In this document: piece after piece, positions 6,622-11,175 of the stretch | How positions within the stretch are numbered: position 1 is the stretch's first letter | Layout: every line of letters begins with the position of its first letter | Origin: DASQWC01 sp035640475 | GTDB lineage: Bacteria > Actinomycetota > JAICYB01 | Length of the DNA: 11,175 nt | Assembly: GCA_035640475.1 (NCBI GenBank) | Contig: DASQWC010000203.1 | Coordinates: 1 to 11,175 of the forward strand | Direction: 5' to 3' | Notes under the pieces: generated by a model | The model's database searches: none | The model's input: only the letters and a program-made list of their open reading frames with translations | Told to the model about the DNA's origin: nothing | Program-made: the position numbers and the translations under genes

Positions 6622-6731
6622 CGCGGGCTCCTTAGTGGATGGACCTCAATCCTACGCTCGAAGGCAACACTTGGCGCGGGATGCACACCTTCGATCCGAC
6701 ACGGATATTTCGGCACTCGGGAACGGGCGGC

Positions 6732-6824
6732 TAGCATCGAACCATGGCGGTGGCAGTTAAGGAATGGCGGTCCATGTCTCGGCTCAAGCGTCCTTCCGCC
6801 GGGGAGCGACGGGGATCGAGCTAA
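6732..6824 (+). promoter_or_regulatory. Leaderless-type -10 box and 26-codon ORF ahead of the secreted-protein gene
   Basis: TAGCAT (6732-6737) is followed after exactly 6 nt by ATG 6744, the same spacing as at other genes here. That ATG opens a 26-codon ORF (6744-6824) with a basic, arginine-rich sequence (RSMSRLKRPSAGERRG). It overlaps the first 61 bases of the secreted-protein gene, which is in another frame and starts at ATG 6764. Either a leaderless leader peptide precedes the gene, or transcription starts at 6744 and ATG 6764 is used internally, or an indel separates a basic signal-peptide n-region from its hydrophobic core. Confidence 0.3.
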
Positions 6825-7447
6825 TCCTCGCCACCTGGCTGATCTGTTTGACGGCCCTCTCACCCGCCCCCACGCAGGCAGCGCCCACGTATGACCACCA
6901 CCCTGTGGTCAGGCACTCGGCCGGCCAGATGGCCAACTTCAGCCGCGAGTGCGCTCGCTACGCGTCGCAGGGCATCGACGTTCAAGAGTGTGTTCGCCAA
7001 GCTGCCATCGCGCGGCATGCGACTGCGAAGTACAGAGACTTTAGAGCCGCACTCGCCGACGGCTTCCTGCCGACCGGTGAATGCGAGCAGACCGCCGCCG
7101 GTGCGATGGGCCAGCACTGGGCTCGGATGGACCGGATGGCGATCGATGGCATCGCCCCGCGCACGCCCGAGCTGCTCCTCTACCTTCCGAGCGGTACTGG
7201 GTTCAAACTCGTGGGGGTGGAGTACGAGGAGAGCGCGAGCGTCGGCGGATTTCCACACTACGGAAGCTCACCGCCGGACAAGGCCAAGGTGACGCCGGCG
7301 CCCGTTATGTTCGGCGGTCGCACATTCGAGGGCCCGATGCAGGGACATATCGCGATCCAACCCTGGCACTACGACTTGCACGTCTGGCTATGGCAACGCA
7401 ACCCCTCGGGTCTGTTTGCCCAATTCAACCCCAACCTGAGTTGCTGA
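6764..7447 (+). CDS. Secreted protein of unknown function
   Basis: 227 aa. A signal peptide is visible: FRRGATG, the hydrophobic core ELILATWLICLTALSPAP, then TQA-APTY as a likely signal peptidase I site near residue 40. The mature part has a helical segment (FSRECARYASQG ... QAAIARHATAKYRDFRAALADGF) and then a beta-rich part with GAMGQHWARMD, PELLLYLPSG, FKLVGVEYEE, RTFEGPMQGH and a C-terminal HYDLHVWLWQRNPSGLF ending in NPNLSC. I recognise this layout from uncharacterised secreted proteins of actinobacteria and other soil bacteria with a conserved H-x-D-L-H-V-W-x-W tail, but know no function. Clustered histidines suggest metal binding (inference). Cysteines at mature positions could form disulfides. 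ATG 6764 is the only in-frame start after an in-frame TAA, with AAGGA directly abutting it. Confidence 0.72.
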   Translation: MAVHVSAQASFRRGATGIELILATWLICLTALSPAPTQAAPTYDHHPVVRHSAGQMANFSRECARYASQGIDVQECVRQAAIARHATAKYRDFRAALADGFLPTGECEQTAAGAMGQHWARMDRMAIDGIAPRTPELLLYLPSGTGFKLVGVEYEESASVGGFPHYGSSPPDKAKVTPAPVMFGGRTFEGPMQGHIAIQPWHYDLHVWLWQRNPSGLFAQFNPNLSC

Positions 7448-7505
7448 GCCGAGGGCCATCGATCGGGCGTCACGCTTACTTGCCACCCAAGCGAACGCCT
7501 CTCTT

Positions 7506-7525
7506 ACACCCGAACCGATGGGTGT
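7506..7525. terminator. Hairpin between the secreted-protein gene and tRNA-Leu
   Basis: ACACCC (7506-7511) and GGGTGT (7520-7525) form a perfect 6-bp stem with an 8-nt loop. It lies 58 bp after the secreted-protein stop and 12 bp past the tRNA 3' end, so it could end both convergent transcripts. There is no real T-run on either side, so intrinsic termination would be weak. Confidence 0.4.
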
Positions 7526-7537
7526 GCTTCTTGAGTG

Positions 7538-7623
<86 letters not shown>

Positions 7624-7631
7624 CTGCGGCG

Positions 7632-7659
7632 ATGATAGCTCCTGGTCACGTTTGGTCAC
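7632..7659 (-). promoter_or_regulatory. Candidate tRNA-Leu promoter
   Basis: On the minus strand GTGACC (7659-7654) is 16 nt upstream of TATCAT (7637-7632), which is 8 nt before the mature tRNA 5' end at 7623. The -10 is close to TATAAT. The -35 is one of the GGTCAC repeats described separately. Confidence 0.45.
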
Positions 7660-7684
7660 GCTTGTGCCCAAAGGCTGTGACCAA
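7643..7684. repeat. GGTCAC repeat cluster between tRNA-Leu and integrase
   Basis: GGTCACG occurs twice in direct orientation, at 7644-7650 and 7654-7660, a 10-bp period (one helical turn). It occurs a third time inverted: TTGGTCAC (7652-7659) and GTGACCAA (7677-7684) form a perfect 8-bp inverted repeat around a 17-nt spacer. Placement between a tRNA and an integrase gene fits integrase arm-type sites or an operator for int; both are inference. The middle copy overlaps the putative tRNA -35. Confidence 0.55.
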
Positions 7685-7773
7685 GTTGATCGTCGAACTG
7701 TCATCGCCGGCTGCCAGTATACGAACGAGTGTACGGAGCCTTGGACGGCGCTCCGCGAGCGAAAGGCAGCGCC

Positions 7774-8916
7774 GTGTCCGAGAGCTTCGACTACCGAGGA
7801 ATCAAGATCGAGCTTCGCGGCAAGCGATGGCGATGGCGTGCTCGCGACGGTCAGCGCATCGTCACCCAGTCCTTTCAGAGTGTCGACGGAGCACGCGCAG
7901 CACTCGACATCTTCCTCAATGAGCGTCTACATAGTTCGCTTCTAGATCCAGGGCGCGGCGGCCCAACCGTCGGAGCACTCTGTGCGGACTGGCTTCGCCA
8001 CAAGAGCTTGTCAATCGCGCCGGGAACAGCAGCCCAATATGAGATCCACGTTCGGGTCCACATCACGCCGACACTTGGTCATTACCATGCCAACCTGATC
8101 CGACCGAACGACCTCGACGACTTCTACACGACCCTCAGATGGAAAGCTGCGAAGGAATCGCACAATGTTCTTCGCCAGGCCTTCGAGTGGGGACTTCAAA
8201 ATCGCCTCGTTCTGCGGGCGGCGAACCCTTGCGTCATCGCTCGGCCGTCCCGGCGCTCCTCTGTGGACCACGACGGGACGTTTGAGAGCGACGAAGTCGT
8301 TCGATGTGTACGTGAGAAGGAAATTCCAACTCGAACTGATCTCGAGAAGCTCCTTGCAGACGCGGACGAGCGTGACCTGGAGACTTGGTGGCTCTACCTC
8401 AAGGTAGCGGCGACCATCGGAGCCCGGCCGGGCGAGGTCTGCGCCCTCCGCCGTGAGCATCTCGACGTCGATCGGGGCACCGTGCGCATTGAATGGAGTG
8501 CCGACAAGGTCTCCGGCCGAGTTAAGCGGCCGAAGAGCCCATGGAGCGTCCGCACGCTGGCGCTTCCCGACGATTTCTTCCGCGCCATCGAGTGCGCATT
8601 ACCAACCGAGCCGAACGCTTTCCTGTTCCCATCCAACCAGCGGCGCGGCCAGACCTCGCCACTTCCGTGCTGGAGCGCGAGATCCGTGACGCGACGCTTG
8701 GATGCAGCACTGTTGCGTACCGGGCTGCCGAGATTCACTCCGCACGCACTGCGTCACTATGTTGCCACTCACCTTCTCGATCAGCGCTGGCCACCCCTTC
8801 AGGTCGCCAGGGTCCTGGGGCATGCGGATGACACGCTCGTGCGTAAGCTCTACGCGAACCACATCGTCGACGACACTCAGCGGCTGATCGGCGAGGCAGC
8901 CGCGCGTTTGGTCTAA
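7774..8916 (+). CDS. Tyrosine recombinase / phage-type integrase
   Basis: 380 aa from GTG 7774. The N-terminal part (YRGIKIELRGKRWRWRARDG, then SFQSVDGARAALDIFL) looks like an arm-binding region. A SAM-like core-binding domain follows (TVGALCADWLRHKSLSIAPGTAAQYEIHV to about residue 150), then the catalytic domain. The catalytic set is complete: R218 in GARPGEVCALR, a lysine in RPKSPWSVRTLALP, H324 and R327 in HALRHYVATHL, H350 in VLGHADD, and the nucleophile Y360 in RKLYANH. It should cut and rejoin att sites. GTG 7774 is preferred because GAAAGG lies 7 nt upstream and the motif-bearing region is complete; an upstream in-frame GTG at 7729 has no ribosome-binding site. No excisionase, replication or cargo gene adjoins it: the next gene ends 11 bp downstream on the other strand. 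Confidence 0.92.
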   Translation: MSESFDYRGIKIELRGKRWRWRARDGQRIVTQSFQSVDGARAALDIFLNERLHSSLLDPGRGGPTVGALCADWLRHKSLSIAPGTAAQYEIHVRVHITPTLGHYHANLIRPNDLDDFYTTLRWKAAKESHNVLRQAFEWGLQNRLVLRAANPCVIARPSRRSSVDHDGTFESDEVVRCVREKEIPTRTDLEKLLADADERDLETWWLYLKVAATIGARPGEVCALRREHLDVDRGTVRIEWSADKVSGRVKRPKSPWSVRTLALPDDFFRAIECALPTEPNAFLFPSNQRRGQTSPLPCWSARSVTRRLDAALLRTGLPRFTPHALRHYVATHLLDQRWPPLQVARVLGHADDTLVRKLYANHIVDDTQRLIGEAAARLV

Positions 8917-8927
8917 GTGCGAGCGAC

Positions 8928-9716
8928 TCAGCTTCCGAACCACTTGCCCTTGATCGCGTCCAGGGTTCCCGCGCTGCGTATCTTGTCGAGCGCCTTGTCA
9001 ACGAGCTGGGCCAGACCGCGGTTATCGGGCGTGACCGTGAGGACGTAATGGTTGCCCGTTACGATCTCGCCGACGACCACGACGTCCTTGGCCCGCACCT
9101 GCTGGAACCGCAGCACCGCAAGGTCGTCGATGACCGCATCGACCCGGCCCCCACGTAGCGCGGTCAGCAGGTCCTCCGGTGCGTCGAAGCCGACGACCGA
9201 CGTCGTGCCGCCGGCGTGGCGCCGCGCCCATGCCTCGGCGCGGCTTCCTTTGACGACAGCAACCGCACGTCCGTCGAGGTCGCCGACACCCTCGATGCCG
9301 GCCTCGTCCCCACGAATCAACAGACCAAGATCGGCGTTGAGGTAGGGCTTGGTCACGCACACCTCCCGCCGGAGCTCCGGCGTATCCAACTGCGCCGATG
9401 CGGCAATGTCGTGACGGTGAGCGAGCAGGCCCGGGATGAGGTTCGCGGACGTGCGGTTGACGAGGAGGAGCTTGACGCCGAGCTGTTGGGCGATCGCCTC
9501 TGCGAGGTCGACCTCGAAACCGCTGGGTGCACCCGTATCCGGGTGGTCGAACGCGAACGGCGGAAACGCGAAGTCGGTCCCGAACGTCAATACACTCTTC
9601 CGGACGAGACGGACCGTTTGGCCCCTGCACGTCGCGGCTGCGTCGCGCCCACACCCCGCAAGCAGAACCATCGGGACGACTGCGAGCAGGAAGAGCGCAC
9701 GGGATCGCAAGGGCAC
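8928..9716 (-). CDS. Extracellular solute-binding lipoprotein, family 3 (amino-acid ABC transporter type)
   Basis: 262 aa. The N-terminus has basic residues (PLRSRALF), a hydrophobic stretch and the lipobox LLAG-C22, so it is a lipoprotein anchored outside the membrane. The SBP_bac_3 pattern follows: LTFGTDFAFPPFAF, GAPSGFEVDLAEAIAQQLGVK, the LIPGLLAHRHDIAAS segment, LDGRAVAVVKGSRAEAW, VDAVIDDLAVL and a C-terminal KIRSAGTLDAIKGKWF. These proteins deliver amino acids or related polar solutes to an ABC permease. No permease or ATPase is next to it, so it is an orphan receptor in this window or works with a transporter encoded elsewhere. The GTG 9716 start has no Shine-Dalgarno site but has TAGCCT 6 nt upstream. 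Confidence 0.9.
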   Translation of the reverse strand: MPLRSRALFLLAVVPMVLLAGCGRDAAATCRGQTVRLVRKSVLTFGTDFAFPPFAFDHPDTGAPSGFEVDLAEAIAQQLGVKLLLVNRTSANLIPGLLAHRHDIAASAQLDTPELRREVCVTKPYLNADLGLLIRGDEAGIEGVGDLDGRAVAVVKGSRAEAWARRHAGGTTSVVGFDAPEDLLTALRGGRVDAVIDDLAVLRFQQVRAKDVVVVGEIVTGNHYVLTVTPDNRGLAQLVDKALDKIRSAGTLDAIKGKWFGS

Positions 9717-9739
9717 GATGCTAGGCTAAGCCGGTCTCT
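9717..9739. promoter_or_regulatory. Bidirectional promoter with palindromic -10 box
   Basis: The 23-bp gap between two divergent genes contains TAGGCTA (9722-9728). On the minus strand it reads TAGCCT (9728-9723), 6 nt before GTG 9716. On the plus strand it reads TAGGCT (9722-9727), 12 nt before ATG 9740. Both fit TAnnnT, so one near-symmetric element could serve both directions, leaderless to the left and with a 5-6 nt leader to the right. -35 hexamers would lie inside the genes and are weak. Confidence 0.45.
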
Positions 9740-10789
9740 ATGCAGCGGAAACGCGGCCTCGAGCTCGGCCGTCCGTTCGGATTCCCGCTCCTCGTCCATC
9801 GTTCGTGGTTCGGAGCGGGTGCGTTGCTGACCGTTCATCTTGCGCTGACATCCTTCGGCGCCGACTCACTCGTTGTTTCGCTTTCGGTCGGTGCGGCGAC
9901 GACGCTCGCGATCTTCGCGTGCGTCGTCCTGCACGAAGGAGCGCATGCACTCGTGCGGAAATGGACGGGCGACGAGACCGTCGACTCCGTCCTCTTCGTG
10001 TTCGGCGGTGTGACCCGGACCGTTCGGGAGCGAGACCGAGGAGATGCGTTCATCGTCCTGGCCGGACCGCTCACGAACATGCTGCTGAGCGCCGGGCTCT
10101 TCTACCTGCGCTCGTTCACGATCGGCCGTCTGGATGAGGTGCTTTGGACCATCGGTGTGGCGAACATCGTGCTTGCGGCCGTGAACCTGCTCCCCGCGCT
10201 GCCGCTCGACGGAGGGCAGCTCATCAGGTCGCTGCTCCGCCGTCGTGGGAGAGGGCGATCTGAGGCGGTCCGCGCCGCCGCACGCGGCGGGGAAGCGATC
10301 GGTGCCGCGATGATCGTCAGCGGCGGCTGGCTCACGCTGACGAGCATCTCCACGCTGCCGGACGCGGCCCTGGGGCTATGGCTCGCCGTCGTCGGTGGGT
10401 TCCTGCTTTCTGAGGCGAGCCGCTCTCGCCGGGCGGCGCGCGTCGTCGAGGCCGTCGCAGAAGGGACTGCCGGCGCGTGGGCGCGACCGTTCGTCGGGCG
10501 CGTGCGCTCCGAGATGCCGGTGCCCGAGGGAGGTCCGTACGCGGTCTCCGACGGTGCACGCCTGGCCGGCATCCTCATGCCGCACGAGCGTGACGGCACC
10601 CAGATCGCGGCGGACGTGATGATTCCGTGGACGCCCGACATCGCCTTGCCGTCCGACGCACCGATCTCACGCGTCCTGGAGCAGCTCTCGACAACCGGTT
10701 CCCGAGTGCTCGTGGTGCTCGACGATGCAGGCGTCGTGCGCGGGGTGATCGACTCTGACGGCGTACAGACTCGGCTCGGAGCGTTGTGA
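9740..10789 (+). CDS. Site-2 protease family (M50) intramembrane metalloprotease with C-terminal CBS-like region
   Basis: 349 aa. The zinc-binding HEGAH (H65, E66, H69) lies in a membrane segment, and N149-LLPALPLDGG supplies the third ligand D157, the pattern of SpoIVFB/S2P-type proteases. About six membrane segments are visible (roughly 22-41, 45-71, 105-123, 134-159, and two between 185 and 240). The part after about 285 (VMIPWTPDIALPSDAPISRVLEQLSTTGSRVLVVLDD...GVVRGVID) resembles one CBS repeat, as in the SpoIVFB-like branch where CBS domains bind nucleotides and gate activity. The substrate is unknown: such enzymes cut membrane segments of anti-sigma factors, pro-sigma factors or signal-peptide remnants. 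Its TGA overlaps the ATG of the next gene by one base, so the two are probably co-translated. Confidence 0.9.
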   Translation: MQRKRGLELGRPFGFPLLVHRSWFGAGALLTVHLALTSFGADSLVVSLSVGAATTLAIFACVVLHEGAHALVRKWTGDETVDSVLFVFGGVTRTVRERDRGDAFIVLAGPLTNMLLSAGLFYLRSFTIGRLDEVLWTIGVANIVLAAVNLLPALPLDGGQLIRSLLRRRGRGRSEAVRAAARGGEAIGAAMIVSGGWLTLTSISTLPDAALGLWLAVVGGFLLSEASRSRRAARVVEAVAEGTAGAWARPFVGRVRSEMPVPEGGPYAVSDGARLAGILMPHERDGTQIAADVMIPWTPDIALPSDAPISRVLEQLSTTGSRVLVVLDDAGVVRGVIDSDGVQTRLGAL

Positions 10790-11175
10790 TGGCCCGCGTG
10801 CTGCTCCGCAATCCGCGTCGCGAGGTCGTCGTCGATGCACCCAGACCGGTCAAGGTCGTCTTGCGCGATCTCAACATCGACCCGGAGACAGTCCTCGTGA
10901 TCCGCGGCGAAGACCTCCTGACCAGAGAAGACGTCATCGCCGTCGACGACGAGATCGAGATCCGGCCTGTCATCTCCGGGGGCGCCGAGCACACGACGAA
11001 GTGCCGCCGTTGCCGCGGCCGGGCCGTCGTGGAGCTGCGCCGCCACAATGCCGCGTTCTGTAAGGACTGCTTCCTGCACTTCTTCAGGGAACAGGTGCGG
11101 CGAGCGGTCGACGACGCCGACATGTTGTCGCCGACCGACCGGGTCCTTGTTGCGGTGTCCGGGGGTAAGGACTCC
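10789..11175 (+). CDS. TtuB-TtuA-like fusion: sulfur carrier joined to tRNA 2-thiolation PP-loop enzyme (3' end outside window)
   Basis: 129 residues, still open at the window edge. Residues 3-65 form a ThiS/MoaD-type beta-grasp domain: RVLLRNPRREVVVD, VVLRDLNIDPETVLVIRGEDLL, DDEIEIRP and a terminal VISGG (G64-G65), very like Thermus TtuB, which ends in a GG that becomes a thiocarboxylate. After AEHTT comes TKCRRC (C72, C75) with C91 and C94, a zinc-finger, then HFFREQVRRAVDDADML and VLVAVSGGKDS (PP-loop, S124-S129), as at the start of TtuA/Ncs6-type enzymes that adenylate tRNA uridine (U54 in Thermus) for 2-thiolation. The domains are in one frame with no stop between them. The ATG is fixed by the one-base overlap with the M50 stop. 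TtcA-like specificity cannot be excluded because the C-terminal half is missing. Confidence 0.88.
   Translation, partial: MARVLLRNPRREVVVDAPRPVKVVLRDLNIDPETVLVIRGEDLLTREDVIAVDDEIEIRPVISGGAEHTTKCRRCRGRAVVELRRHNAAFCKDCFLHFFREQVRRAVDDADMLSPTDRVLVAVSGGKDS

Noticed and set aside
6588..6863. N-terminal extension of the sigma factor up to 6863
   Set aside because: The extra 92 residues have no sigma features, lie opposite the divergent secreted-protein start and include the likely promoter region.
10102..11079. 325-codon open frame on the minus strand
   Set aside because: It runs across the M50 gene and its overlap with the fusion gene and has a low-complexity Ser/Arg/Thr composition; both plus-strand genes have clear motifs.

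Overview
This is a high-GC, gene-dense bacterial window, most likely from an actinobacterium. A Thermoleophilia-like or other deep actinobacterial lineage would fit, but that placement is inference. The signs are strong G/C third-codon bias, frequent GTG starts, TAnnnT-type -10 boxes 6-7 nt upstream of start codons (the leaderless style common in Actinomycetota), an actinobacterial-type DEAD-box helicase and a group-2-like sigma-70 factor. Nothing here looks like a prophage, CRISPR array or biosynthetic gene cluster.

Left part (1-4120): the 3' end of a secreted trypsin-like protease; an AAC(2')-like GNAT acetyltransferase divergent from an APH/EcK-like phosphotransferase across only 29 bp; a DUF899 thioredoxin-fold protein divergent from a SnoaL/NTF2-like protein; a SRPBCC-fold protein; and an antibiotic-biosynthesis-monooxygenase (ABM) domain protein. 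These are small single-domain enzymes on alternating strands, each apparently its own transcription unit.

Middle part (4121-7447): a DEAD-box RNA helicase with a leader that can form alternative hairpins; a sigma-70 factor on the minus strand, convergent with the helicase, preceded by an overlapping 13-codon ORF that has a strong Shine-Dalgarno site and followed by a 25-codon coding-like ORF; and a secreted protein of unknown function with a conserved-looking histidine/tryptophan-rich C-terminus.

Right-middle (7448-8916): a tRNA-Leu(GAG) gene on the minus strand, a cluster of GGTCAC repeats, and an intact tyrosine recombinase. The recombinase lies on the 5' side of the tRNA and has no recognisable cargo.

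Right part (8917-11175): an amino-acid-type substrate-binding lipoprotein without its transporter. It is divergent, across 23 bp holding a palindromic -10 box, from a site-2 protease (M50) gene. The M50 stop overlaps the start of the most interesting gene here: a protein in which a TtuB-like (ThiS/MoaD, ubiquitin-like) sulfur carrier ending in ISGG is fused in frame to a TtuA-like zinc-finger/PP-loop tRNA 2-thiolation enzyme. The window ends inside its PP-loop. In Thermus the carrier and the enzyme are separate proteins, so the fusion raises a real mechanistic question about how the buried GG is activated.
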